NCBI GenBank assembly: GCA_914767715.1
Contig: OU612065.1
Span: 39,866,001 to 39,930,000 of the forward strand
Origin: Membranipora membranacea
Taxonomy: Eukaryota > Bryozoa > Gymnolaemata > Cheilostomatida > Membraniporidae
Length of the DNA stretch: 64,000 bases
Direction of reading: 5' to 3'
The translations under genes and the position numbers were made by a program. How positions within the stretch are numbered: the stretch's first letter is position 1; every line of letters starts with the position of its first letter. Shown in pieces: positions 26,154 through 38,339 of this stretch. The notes beneath the pieces are model-generated. The model saw only the letters and a list, made by a program, of their open reading frames with translations, made no database searches and had not been told where the DNA came from.

Positions 26154-26272
26154 GTCTACGGCCATATCACGTTGAAAACGCCAGTTCTCGTCCGATCACT
26201 GAAGCTAAGCAATCGTCGAGCCCAGTTAGTACTTGGATGGGTGACCGCCTGGGAATACTGGGTGCTGTAGAC
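26154..26272 (+). rRNA. 5S ribosomal RNA, plus array copy 5
   Basis: Same gene sequence as copy 1. Its downstream spacer carries the unit-3 variant set. Confidence 0.93.
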
Positions 26273-27507
26273 TTTTGATAATTTTCCATTTTTAAAACCT
26301 AAAAACAACATGTTATATTATTTGCTCTACAGTCAATATGAGCTGCATGAAGTGAATTTTTTAAGGGTCAGCTCAGCACCACCCCTTCTTCACCCCCCCC
26401 CCCCCCAATTATTCCTAAACGGCAGCTAAGCAAGCATGTGTATTGCGACGAAAAAGAAGACGAAAAGTGCAATTTTTGAGAAGATAAATTCAAGAAAATC
26501 CTGCATTATGTGTCAATTCCCATTTGAATTTGGCAGCAGCGATATTTGACAAGCTCAGCGTAGGGGATCGCTGGTACTATCAGAGGTTTGTCCCCCATGC
26601 CAAGAAGAGGATGCCGAAAAAAAGATGTTTGACCGGTGCTGCTTTGCTATCACTTTTGGACAATACTCCAGAAATGATAACCAGTAGGAAAGCTAGCGAA
26701 ATTGGAAAATTGCAGCAGCCATTATAGGCTGTTGTTATTGACAACAGAAATTATGACTTGTAGGCGGTAATCCTGATAATGGCTGGTGTTCACTAGATAG
26801 GTTAAGTGTGTCGATGTGCACATGATTACCAAAATCCAGCCGCGGACATCAGATTTTGCTAACTAAACAGGTATAGATTTCATCAAATCAGAATATCTGT
26901 GGCTCTACGATGGATCACACACGAGTGTCACATTGTAATTCCCTTGGCGTACAGTCCAGACTATTGCTTAGATCACTGCTGGTACTGTCACAACCGAACA
27001 AAAGAGTAACTTACCAGAGCCCGCTACTTGCTGCCAGCTTATAACTTGCGTTTTTAATCCTGCGCTGTGAGTGCAGCGTTTAGTCCGACAGAATGTTAAA
27101 CAATGGAGCTAAGCGTGATGTCGCGTCAAGATCATTGTTGCCACAGAGTTCATAGCATGCTACAAATTCTCCGCAAAAAGTCCAATGCCGTTAAAAGATG
27201 CTTGTATGAGCCATCAAACCCGGCAGCTGGGTTGAAACCTGGCAGCCAAACCAACCAGTCCCTCCTCAAATAAAATCGAAAAGGTAAATTGCATACTAAC
27301 CAATGTTATGGAAGAGAAATGTATGTTCTATAATAGATAAAAGATATAATGAAGAAGGAGAAGGATGATTCTGTTGTCATATAGAGAAACAAGTTAAAAT
27401 GTCTAGGAATAAGACTATAAACATGCAAATCAAAACAAGAGTTGCATGCCCTTGTTTAGTTATTCCTGCATCCAAGCATAAAACTGCTAAAATTAATCAC
27501 CATAATT

Positions 27508-27626
27508 GTCTACGGCCATATCACGTTGAAAACGCCAGTTCTCGTCCGATCACTGAAGCTAAGCAATCGTCGAGCCCAGTTAGTACTTGGATGGGTGACC
27601 GCCTGGGAATACTGGGTGCTGTAGAC
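27508..27626 (+). rRNA. 5S ribosomal RNA, plus array copy 6
   Basis: Same gene sequence as copy 1. The spacer after it has a short C tract (10-11) and a seven- to six-A contraction near 27968. Confidence 0.93.
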
Positions 27627-28857
27627 TTTTGATAATTTTCCATTTTTGAAACCTAAAAACAACATGTTATATTATTTGCTCTACAGTCAATATGAGCTGC
27701 ATGAAGTGAATTTTTTAAGGGTCAGCTCAGCACCACCCCTTCTTCACCCCCCCCCCAATTATTCCTAAACGGCAGCTAAGCAAGCATGTGTATTGCGACG
27801 AAAAAGAAGACGAAAAGTGCAATTTTTGAGAAGATAAATTCAAGAAAATCCTGCATTATGTGTCAATTCCCATTTGAATTTGGCAGCAGCGATATTTGAC
27901 AAGCTCAGCGTAGGGGATCGCTGGTACTATCAGAGGTTTGTCCCCCATGCCAAGAAGAGGATGCCGAAAAAAGATGTTTGACCGGTGCTGCTTTGCTATC
28001 ACTTTTGGACAATACTCCAGAAATGATAACCAGTAGGAAAGCTAGCGAAATTGGAAAATTGCAGCAGCCATTATAGGCTATTGTTATTGACAACAGAAAT
28101 TATGACTTGTAGGCGGTAATCCTGATAATGGCTGGTGTTCACTAGATAGGTTAAGTGTGTCGATGTGCACATGATTACCAAAATCCAGCCGCGGACATCA
28201 GATTTTGCTAACTAAACAGGTATAGATTTCATAAAATCAGAATATCTGTGGCTGTACGATGGATCACACACGAGTGTCACATTGTAATTCCCTTGGCGTA
28301 CAGTCCAGACTAATGCTTAGATCACTGCTGGTACTGTCACAACCGAACAAAAGAGTAACTTACCAGAGCCCGCTACTTGCTGCCAGCTTATAACTTGCGT
28401 TTTAATCCTGCGCTGTGAGTGCAGCGTTTAGTCCGACAGAATGTTAAACAATGGAGCTAAGCGTGATGTCGCGTCAAGATCATTGTTGCCACAGAGTTCA
28501 TAGCATGCTACAAATTCTCCGCAAAAAGTCCAATGCCGTTAAAAGATGCTTGTATGAGCCATCAAACCCGGCAGCTGGGTTGAAACCTGGCAGCCAAACC
28601 AACCAGTCCCTCCTCAAATAAAATCGAAAAGGTAAATTGCATACTAACAATGTTATGGAAGAGAAATGTATGTTCTATAATAGATAAAAGATATAATGAA
28701 GAAGGAGAAGGATGATTCTGTTGTCATATAGAGAAACAAGTTAAAATGTCTAGGAATAAGACTAATAAAACATGCAAATCAAAACAAGAGTTGCATGCCC
28801 TTGTTTAGTTTATTCCTGCATCCAAGCATAAAACTGCTAAAATTAATCACCATAATT

Positions 28858-28976
28858 GTCTACGGCCATATCACGTTGAAAACGCCAGTTCTCGTCCGAT
28901 CACTGAAGCTAAGCAATCGTCGAGCCCAGTTAGTACTTGGATGGGTGACCGCCTGGGAATACTGGGTGCTGTAGAC
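28858..28976 (+). rRNA. 5S ribosomal RNA, plus array copy 7
   Basis: Same gene sequence as copy 1. The upstream flank has small insertions (near 28762 and 28811) not seen in other units. It is the last copy before the gap. Confidence 0.93.
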
Positions 28977-29415
28977 TTTTGATAATTTTTCCATTTTTGA
29001 AACCTAAAAACAACATGTTATATTATTTGCTCTACAGTCAATATGAGCTGCATGAAGTGAATTTTTTAAGGGTCAGCTCAGCACCACCCCTTCTTCACCC
29101 CCCCCCCAATTATTCCTAAACGGCAGCTAAGCAAGCATGTGTATTGCGACGAAAAAGAAGACGAAAAGTGCAATTTTTGAGAAGATAAATTCAAGAAAAT
29201 CCTGCATTATGTGTCAATTCCCATTTGAATTTGGCAGCAGCGATATTTGACAAGCTCAGCGTAGGGGATCGCTGGTACTATCAGAGGTTTGTCCCCCATG
29301 CCAAGAAGAGGATGCCGAAAAAAAAGATGTTTGACCGGTGCTGCTTTGCTATCACTTTTGGACAATACTCCAGAAATGATAACCAGTAGGAAAGCTAGCG
29401 AAATTGGAAAATTGC

Positions 29416-29615
29416 NNNNNNNNNNNNNNNNNNNNNNNNNNNNNNNNNNNNNNNNNNNNNNNNNNNNNNNNNNNNNNNNNNNNNNNNNNNNNNNNNNNNN
29501 NNNNNNNNNNNNNNNNNNNNNNNNNNNNNNNNNNNNNNNNNNNNNNNNNNNNNNNNNNNNNNNNNNNNNNNNNNNNNNNNNNNNNNNNNNNNNNNNNNNN
29601 NNNNNNNNNNNNNNN
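29416..29615. other. Assembly gap (200 N)
   Basis: Exactly 200 unknown bases, a conventional scaffold-gap size. The 5S unit is cut in mid-spacer on the left and unrelated sequence begins at 29616, so the true array length and the join across the gap are unknown. Confidence 0.98.
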
Positions 29616-30388
29616 TACACTCAAGTGTCTTGATTCCATATTAACAGGATATTAATAAACCAGCATACATTAAACTTCATTTATATGATCAGAATGGGTG
29701 GAGAGAAAATAACATGTGGAAGCAGTGGAAGGCTTTTGGAAGGCACTCTTTCCACCATCAATAATTCTTGCTAAGTAGAGCATAGAATTTTCTTACTATG
29801 GAAATCTGACACAACTTTATCATAGAACTGCCTGACTATAACATGCTTTGGTCTTTGAGTAGTCTTCAATAAGTATATATCCTAAAATCTCTAACCAAGT
29901 TTAAGTATTTGACAATTGATTTAGACTATGCCTAAAAGGCTTGCTTCGGACTCTCCTTGACTCTGATTATAAGCAAAATCACCAATTGCACACATTTCGA
30001 CACAAGTCGAGTAAGCCGACACAGACATAAATAACAGCCTTTCAATCACAGAATTGCAACACAGTCTATACTTTGTTTTACAGTTGTTACTTTATTCCAT
30101 CACATGAAAGGACAATTGCAAGTCTTGTCTCTCAACACATTGCATTGTCCAAAATATTTAGCTATCATCGGGTAGTTCCGCTTGTATTCTTTTTTGGCAG
30201 TCTTTAGCGCCATTCCACAATGAAATAGAAAATATATCTCATGATAACCGAATACATATATGAGGTAGCAAATAATTTCACATTCATTTTCAAATAAACC
30301 TTTCAGAAAGTTGGCCATTGTTCGACAAACAAACAATCTGAAACTCTTTATTTTTAGGTAAACAGTCACACTTATCTACTGTCTACAG
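29616..30388. other. No gene recognised
   Basis: AT-rich. A ~30-base stretch near 29845 (ATGCTTTGGTCTTTGAGTAG) resembles one at about 11965, possibly a dispersed repeat. A first exon of the downstream lectin-like gene, with signal peptide, may lie here but was not identified. Confidence 0.4.
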
Positions 30389-31607
30389 GGATGATACTGA
30401 ATTGTATGGTGCACAACATGGAAATGATGGGATATATGAGGTATCAGCCAGAGTTGTGATATCACAAATTGAACTCCAACCGTACTGGTTTGTCGACCTG
30501 AACCAGACATGTACGATATGGGCTGTCTACTTTTTCACCACTTCCAATTGTAAGTCACCTTCACACGAACCATGATTTTTAAGTTATTGATTAAAATTCA
30601 CAATAGATTTTTCTAGCAGTCCTGTCCAGTCCATGTTACTCTACGCAGCAACTACAAACCGCTAGTGAGTCGGGGTGTTACCCAACAGGATGATGGGTTT
30701 TAGCTTATTAAATATTTCTTTGTACATTGGACTATTTATATGATATATTTATTCGCTGAAAACTTCTCCTGTAAACGAACAACGGCCTCCAACCTTTCAT
30801 TCTGATGGGTGCACAATTTCCTAGATTTATAAGCACATGATTTTTAGACTTTTTTATCTCTTCATATAGGTTCGTCAACTTTACAATTACATTCAATATA
30901 TATATATATATATATATGTATAGATATAAATTTACTATACTCAGGAATAAAAAAAGGGGTCTGATCTGACATTTGAATATTTTAAATATTTCAAAATACT
31001 TCAAAATACTTCAATAATCAATTATTCCTTAATAAATATGATAGCTGTAAAGGAAAAACATTGATCATAAATCACTACTATATTGTAAATACGCATTATA
31101 AATTCATATTACAAATCATTTTTCGTATTTAAATTATATTTAGTAATCCATTTAGTACACAAAAAATTCATAAAAATTTTATATCTGGATATATATATAA
31201 ATCCCAAGGAGTAAAAAAATAATTCTGATCTGACACGTGAATATTTGAGATAAATATTGATTTTTTTGGGTCAAAACATAAATATTTATTTTTTATTTTT
31301 TATATTCAAATTATACTCAAGATACAGCATCAACTTTTATATTTTAGATGCTTCGTATACACATGACCCACAGATCTACACTGGGGCTTCAGACAACTTC
31401 ATGTATTCAAACCCAAGCAGTTCCACATCAAGACCACAACTACTAGACCATACATTGTGTGCTCAGTATAGTGGTCAGATGTTAGATGTGACAATGCTAT
31501 TCTCATGTGAACGCCCAGTACAGGCAAGATATGTAATAATTGAATTGTGGAAGCCATCACGAACACATATCATTTTACAAGAAATAGAAGTTCATGGTAC
31601 ATGTTAA
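30389..31607 (+). CDS. F-type lectin-like (F5/8C, fucolectin) domain protein, two exons
   Basis: Exon 30389-30549 encodes GAQHGNDGIYEV...PYWFVDLNQTCTIWAVYFF, the start of an F5/8 type C / fucolectin fold (the usual pattern is DGN, then PWWxVDLG, then I..V.I). A phase-1 intron leads to exon 31348-31607, which ends RYVIIELWKPSRTHIILQEI then EVHGTC and TAA. The closing block RYVxI(x)n LxEIEVHGxC is diagnostic of the family. The protein would be secreted or extracellular and may bind fucose-type sugars. The canonical H and R-X-R sugar-binding residues were not confirmed. The 5' end and signal peptide are not identified, so the model is partial. Confidence 0.65.
30895..30917. repeat. TA microsatellite in lectin intron
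   Basis: Simple (TA)n run in the intron between the two lectin-like exons. Confidence 0.85.
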
Positions 31608-31734
31608 GCATGAGCAATCCCCTCTCCTACATAAAACAAACATCATATACACATGAGAAGATTTTCCCATCACAATTCTGAATTGAAAAGGGAGAAAACT
31701 CTTTAGCTAGACTCTTTTTTTCTATCATTTATTC

Positions 31735-34700
31735 TCAGTTATAGAAGGCTGAATATCACAGCTGAGATGCCCGTTAAATTTCTTATTGGCTCTCAATCAG
31801 TCGCCAGATTGCGCTTCTTTTTTTGCAAACCCTTGGCATGCCTTGACTATGTTGATATATACAAGGCTAGATTTTATAATGATAATGATGTGATTTTATA
31901 ACCAATATTAGTACCAAACATTTTATGAAAATGGCCAATGATCCAATGCATCCTCTTTATGATTGTATCAAACAAAATACTGCAAGAATATCCTCTCATA
32001 AGCCTACAGTTGTTAGACCAAACCTGTATGGAATTGCTGAATGTTGAACTGCTGAACTTTTTTCAATTACTTTTCTGAAGCATTTAAATAACCTCTTTTT
32101 TTTGATGCTATATTTTTATTAGCAGTTTCTTCATAATTTTAACATTGTGGGCATTCGTTTTTATCAACATTCGATACTGAATGTTTCAATAAACTAAACA
32201 AAACTATCTCCCCTGTTACTAATTGACACTAAAATATCTATGGCTAGGCTACCTTTGACCAATACTGTTTTGTGATAGTTTTCGGTATATGTTTAGCAGC
32301 CTAGTAACTGTTCTATGCATACTAGGTCTAGGCTGACTGGTACAATGTTAGTGGATCATCATTTTAGTGCTCATCTGCAGCACGGGAGATAACATACTCT
32401 AGGTCTTCCTAGACCCTGGTTTTTCGCACTTTGAAATAATAATGTAAATTTAATTTTTTTTGTTCATTGCTATGAGATTAATTTGATATGAACAGTCGGT
32501 TCAGGGAAGGTATTTTTGATTTAAACTCCTAAATCTCAAGAGTTAAACTCAATTCAATAAGAAACTCCATATTCTCAAATATTCCACTCCCTGACCCTGA
32601 GCCCGAAGGGTTTCCTTGTAAAGTTCAACATTAGCGCTGTTGTGTACAATAAAAAGTATTTATGTAAATCCTTGTGATCCCCTATTCCTACTTCCGACCC
32701 TGCTCTAACAGCTTAGGCAATGAATTTTCTCAATCACTGCCATCAAGGCTGTATAATATAGTACAGAACTATAGGTTTCTGTTTTTAATATAATAAAACA
32801 TGTTGTTTACATAACAGGTGTATACTGATAATTATAACAATACTAAAAGTATATCAGATATCATAATACACTGAGCATGAATAGAAATGAAGTACCCACC
32901 TTTGTCTTTTTGTTTGGATTTGAAACACATTGTTATCACTTGACATTTTACTCTCATTTTTAGAAACTATGTACTTCCGATACTTGAATATTATCTGACA
33001 ATGAGCATGAATAGAAATGATTCATTCACTTTGGTTTTTTATTTTAGGTAAATATTTGACATTGATTTTTACTCTCATTCGTTGCTCCAAATAAGAGCAC
33101 ATCTCACAGGATTGTTGCTTATACAGTCTTTTGATTATATCAACAGAAAACAGATGAATAAATGTTGAGCCTTAAAGGGCAACCAAGGTTTCGCAGCTAT
33201 GCATTAGTGGGTAGTAAATAATGTGATAGGCAGCATCAGCTTTGCGCATGATGCGGCGCAAAACTCAAAGTAGTTGCTAACTCTAAGCTGGGTAACACTT
33301 CAGTTTAGGGGAAGTTCCAAGACATTGCTGTAAAAATGATAGAGCACAGGCTAAATAATAACAGGAACAGGAAACTGCTCTGTGGTAATTTAATTTTAGC
33401 TGAGTTTGAGTGCCTGATGTATGAATTGTTTCACAAGAATTCTGACTGAATAATCATCAGAATTAGATTTTGTCTTTTCCCCGATGCAGAAAATGCAATC
33501 TGCTATCAATCGATGAGAACTTGTTTGAAACCTTGGTTGCCCTTTAAGTCACTTTGATCTTATTTGGTTGTTTGTGTACAACCAAAGGGGAACTGGTGCG
33601 ACCGAGACAGTCATTGAAATATTACATGCTGTCCTCCAAACTCTACTCTTACGCAATGCAGAGCTTAAACGTGAGTCAATAAAGTTTGCTAATAGTCTCC
33701 TCAGTGAACCTGAAAACACATAAAACTTCTTGAAAAGCCTAACTGATAAATCTTAGATTATTGAGAAAATTAATAAAAAGAATTATTATGAAAAATGTTT
33801 GATGAATGTACAATAAAGGATTCTTTCAATCAAAATATATTCATTATGAGTATTCAGTTTATTTTTTAGTTTGTTGCGTTGATGTTGGTTGCTGAGTGCG
33901 GGTGCTGGAATATCAATTTCAAACATATACCCATAATTGGCCAAACACTACAGCACGACACAGTTATTACTTCGTATGAAGGTACCTCATCAGCAACGGA
34001 TTGTGGATACGCTTGCTCCAGGCAGAAGAACTGCTCAGTATTTTCTTATGATCATAGATATGATAATAATGGATTATGTGTGCTCTCAGCTGCAAACCCT
34101 GCAGCGACAAATGTGACCTCAGATGATATACAGATTTATGGTATGTACATATGTAGACCTCATGTTAATTTACCCATACTGGTGGTATATATCACAAGCA
34201 TTTATTTTCAAACTGCAACTCAAAATTAGACCCTATGCAGTGAATAATATTAGATAATACAAAAAACTAACTCACACCATTACACTCATTAGAGAATTAC
34301 TGGCTTCCACTTTGAAAGCTAAACAAAGTTCTGAACACTGCTAGCCTTATCAAGTTGCTGGGCTCTGGAGACAGCGGAAAGACCGAGCGATATTTTTCAG
34401 AGCGGAAAAGGGTTTTCTGCTATTTTGAAAACCCGGAACGTGGATATTCACCAAAAATTTGACAATGACATTTAAAAAAGTAATAGGAAACACATAAAAA
34501 TATCACTACTGTATGATAAGAGTGTTTTGGGTCAACGTATTTTGAAAATGAAAACGCTGATAAAGCATAGATAATAAACCATAACTTTTTAACTCATGCT
34601 TATTTTCTATGCATTAGGACCAAAATTGGAATATTTGCAGCCAAAGAACACTTGTAGGATTCATTAGTGATGTCTCAGTGTGTTTCCAAAAGATCTTTTA

Positions 34701-35617
34701 AAAGAGGTCAACAAATCTAAGGCGAAAAACAAACCTAAAACGGTTCCAATTTTCAAAACAATAGCAACTAGTTATGTTTTTTAATAATACACATGAATAT
34801 GTATGACGGAATCGATACAATACATCATAGATTCTGACGTGTCTCTTCACAATGACTGGTTTGTGAACTCAGATATTGTTGATGAAATTATTCGCATTTC
34901 CTCAAACCTTTCAAACATAACAATGCCAATTGATGAAACATTTATCAGAATCCTCATATGTCAGGAAACTATTTAAGAAGAATATTCTATAATAACGAAT
35001 AAGAATCGATTTTAGAGCACTGTAAAAAAATACACTTTATTGGATTAAAAATTATTTATGTTAGTATAAAATTCCTATGTTTTTATTAAATATTTATCTT
35101 TCATTTTGTGATATAGGATTTGATTCAATTTTTCTATCAAAAACAATGAGGTGGCCAAGGGGCCATGCTCCTTTATTCGAATTCAGCACCCTTATTGCAC
35201 CCATCCTGCCTTCAAAAACCCATAGATACAGCCCTACAGATGGTATCTTTCTTACAGTTATGAAGTCTCCAAGTTCACTAAAAGTGGAAGTTTCTAGACT
35301 TGAGTATCATTCCAGCACATACAGAATGTGTCATGTGGAGTAAACATAAGGTTTTGACTAAATTATTTGAACCATAAACATATAAATATTTATATGTTTA
35401 TGATGTTCATAATGTTTTGTTTTTGTTTGCAGTTCTGTGATATTGAAATTCAATGGATCAAATAATTGTGCAACTGACCTTAGTTATTCGTCATGTCTTG
35501 GGACTGATTGCCAAGACAAGAAGAGTGTTATAAGGGCAGAAAAAAATATTGTTGTGAGACTGATGTTATCAACAAATTTTCATATCCAATCAAAACTTAT
35601 ATTTATTCCCTGTTATA
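31735..35617. repeat. Segmental duplication, unit 1
   Basis: Segments here recur in the same order downstream: 31738 (TTATAGAAGGCTGAATATC) at 35618; 32697 (AGCTTAGGCAATG) at 36950; the PAN exon 33870 at 38081; 34840 (AATCGATACAAT) at 38605; 35257 (TCCCCAAG-like, CTCCAAGTTCA) at 38873. Spacing of 3.6-4.2 kb with indels fits one direct tandem duplication. This unit carries the intact PAN gene. Confidence 0.75.
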
Positions 35618-35676
35618 GAAGGCTGAATATCTCAACAGATATGCCCATGTTACACTCTGTCTGGGCTCTTAGTTAG
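33870..35676 (+). CDS. Secreted PAN/Apple-domain protein, three exons
   Basis: Exon 33870-34140 starts with a hydrophobic stretch FVALMLVAECGC (likely end of a signal peptide) and a PAN/Apple module: DTVITSYEGTSSATDCGYACS, RQKNCSVFSYD, LCVLSA. It joins in phase (one base plus two) to exon 35117-35339 (FDSIFLSKTMRW to STYRMCHV), which joins in phase to exon 35433-35676 (SVILKFNGSNNCATDLSYSS to the TAG at 35674). PAN modules bind proteins or glycans outside the cell. The two C-terminal exons form a cysteine-containing domain I do not recognise. The translation start is uncertain, as a stop precedes the exon in frame; a first exon may be missing. All three splice phases agree, which supports the model. 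Confidence 0.6.
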
Positions 35677-36353
35677 TTGCTAGGTCGTGATTATTTTTTT
35701 ATGGTATGTCTTGACTTGGTTGATTTTGAAATCATTCGGGAACATGGTTTTTGCACTTGAAAAAAAAATATTGAGTAATATTTTTTAATTCACCAATCAA
35801 TCCTGTTTGTGAGGTTTATATTTAACATTTGTTTATTGGATCAAGTTTTTGCACTTGTATAAAATACATAGATACATATTTTATCCTTACTGAACTGGAA
35901 TATAGCGGTTATTTATCAATGTCACTTAGAGTATATCTAAATTTCTGAAATCTATGTTTTTGATTGACTTCCAGCTAGCTACAAGCTACTTGTCAAATTT
36001 TTAGAAGGAGCGTCTGTAGCATTACTGAAATTTTGGACACCGCAAAAATGCAGCATTTCCAGCATTCCTACATAAATTGCCTCATGCTTGTTCAGGGTCA
36101 GGTGTGTTCCCCTCATCCATTAATATATATCAGTGTGTACAATACATATAATATAAGCAACCATGGCAATACAAAATTAATTTAATTAAAGATTATATAG
36201 TATGACACACCAAAATCATGTTCTACAGTTTCATGTAGATCACTGTTTTCTGGGTTGTGGTGAAGTTTTATTTTGGGAAAATAAGGTGAAGACAGATAAT
36301 TAACATTTACGCCACATAACCTGCAAAACAAACCAGTCAAAAATATACATAGA

Positions 36354-36590
36354 TTGATTGATTGATTTATTACATATCACAGACAATATTACACGTTACA
36401 ATGTTACACGGTGTAAATACTGGCCTTAAAAGAAGACATGAACAAAAATGGGAAAAAAGCTCTGTAGGATTGTTTAAAACAAAAATATCATTTAAAGTGT
36501 GTATAAGGTGGCGTAAAAAACTGCCTCTGCCCCATGCTCCTTTATATTTCTTAGTACGATATCTTCCGAAGGGGCATTGACTCAAAAATC
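36354..36590 (-). mobile_element. Possible non-LTR retroelement 3' end
   Basis: On the minus strand a 71-codon open frame ends ...NIVCDM, and TAA is followed by TAAATCAATCAATCAATC, a tail type common in CR1/L2-like elements. No RT motif is seen. It interrupts unit 2 of the segmental duplication, where unit 1 has no counterpart. Confidence 0.35.
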
Positions 36591-38080
36591 CATTAATGAA
36601 ATGGTCATCGTCTTCTATGTATTTGATGGCAAGTGTTTTAGTTAATTTTAGTTAATATATATATATTTATATAAATATATATGTATAATATATTGAGAAA
36701 TGAGAAAGAAGCACATTATGCTATGATTTAGTTTAGACATTAAGCTGAGCACAGTTCATAGAGATTTTCAAATTTGGGTATTTTTGTGATTTATTGAATG
36801 CCAAATTCTGTCAGAATTGTAAGGCAGTAATCTCGAGACGATAAGTCAGAATCAAATGCACATTATTGAATGTTCAATCGATTAGGAAATCCTTTAGTTC
36901 AGGGGCAGTTCCCCTGTATAGCAGGCGGAACTACTGACCCTGTTTTCAAAGCTTAGGCAATGGATTTTATCAATCACTGCTATCAAGCCCGTTAAATATA
37001 ATATTGAACTATAAATTTTTGTTTTAATATAAAAAAACATGTTGTTTCATAACAGGTGCAGACTGATAATTATAACAATCCTACACGTGTATCAGATATC
37101 GTCTTAATCTGAGCATGCATAGAAACGAAATATGCGACTCTGTTTTTATGCTTTCTTTTTAATCGCAACACATTGTATCACTTGACATTTTACTCTCATC
37201 CTAAAACTGCAGATCAAATGAGTTGAAGAAATTGTAATTCCGATACTTGAATACTACCCGACAATGAAAATGAATGTAAATGATACATTCACTATGTTTT
37301 TTTTTATTTGCGGTAACTATGTGAGATTGGCTTTTACTGTCATCATATTGCTCCATATAAGAGTAGCTACAAGTTTGACACCATCGAGGCAATATACGAA
37401 GAGTGATGAGAACAAGATGCCTTAGACTCGTAGCTACTGACCACGCTGACCCAGTATTTACATTCGATAAACTTCCGTCTGGTCGATACAGAGCAATCAA
37501 AGCGAGGGTAAACATACGAACTGACTGTTTCCGATCCCTCTGTGTGCGGAAGTTAAATAGTATACTTTTTTAGCCAACTAGTGATAATTCTTACTGTTTA
37601 TTTTTTTTTTTTCAATTTTTAAAACCAACCAGACCAAAACTTTTTAATGTTTACACCATAACTTTTATTGCTCAGCGAAATGAGACATGAGACTGTAATA
37701 AACGATGAATGCATGAATCTCTCAGGATCGTTGCTGAGATAATACAGTCTATTGATAACATCAACAATAATCACTTGAGCCTCGAGTCACTTTGATCATA
37801 TTTTGTTGTTTGTGAGATGGAACTGTTACGGCCAGATGCTGTTTTCCAAACTCTTCTCTTACGCGATGCAGAGTTTGAATATTAGTCCAAAAAAATTGGC
37901 TAATTGTCTCCTCAGTGAACCTGAAAACACAGAAGAATTCTCTGAAAGCCTAAATTAAAAATGTAAGCTTATTGTAAAATTAATAAAAATAATTATTATG
38001 AAAAATTTATGGTGATTGGTCAATAATAGATTCTTTCATTCAAAAAAACAATTATTATGAGTTTTCAGCATATATTTTAG

Positions 38081-38339
38081 TTTGTTGCGTTGATTATGGT
38101 TGCTGAGTGAGGATGGGGAATATCAATTTCAAATATATACCTATAAACGGCCAAACACTACACCATGACACGGTTTTTACTTATGTATGAAGGCACATCA
38201 TCGGCAACAGATTGTGGATATGTCTGCTCCAGGCAGAAGAACTGCTCATCATTTTCATATGATGATAATGGATTGTGTGTCATCTCGGCTGCTAACTCTG
38301 TACAGACCAATGTGACCTCAGTAAATATACACACCTATG
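38081..38339 (+). pseudogene. PAN-domain exon, decayed duplicate
   Basis: Duplicate of the 33870 exon with the same acceptor context (TTTTAG then TTTGTTGCGTTGAT). The core reads YEGTSSATDCGYVCSRQKNC, then SSFSYDDNGLCVISA. Relative to the intact copy it has TGA at 38108-38110 where Cys (TGC) stands, a frameshifting extra base near 38180 and a short deletion in the YDHRYDNNG segment. The 3' end keeps a GTATGT donor in the same phase as the intact exon. Confidence 0.7.

Larger units (their letters stand above)
20500..29415 (+). repeat. Plus-strand 5S rDNA tandem array
   Basis: Seven 5S genes at intervals of 1356, 1346, 1353, 1352, 1354 and 1350 bases, all on the plus strand. Each unit is the 5S gene plus a ~1.23-kb spacer. 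The spacer contains a homopolymer C tract about 125 bases after the gene, 8-17 bases long and the main source of length change. Units 2 and 4 share one variant set and units 3 and 5 another (see findings). The left edge is at CCTCCTCAAATAAAATCGAG (about 20502). The right edge is lost in the N gap. Confidence 0.95.

Noticed and set aside
29207-29655. Frames crossing the N gap
   Set aside because: They consist mostly of unknown residues and have no support.
30100-30369. 89-codon minus-strand frame
   Set aside because: No recognisable domain, in AT-rich non-coding sequence.
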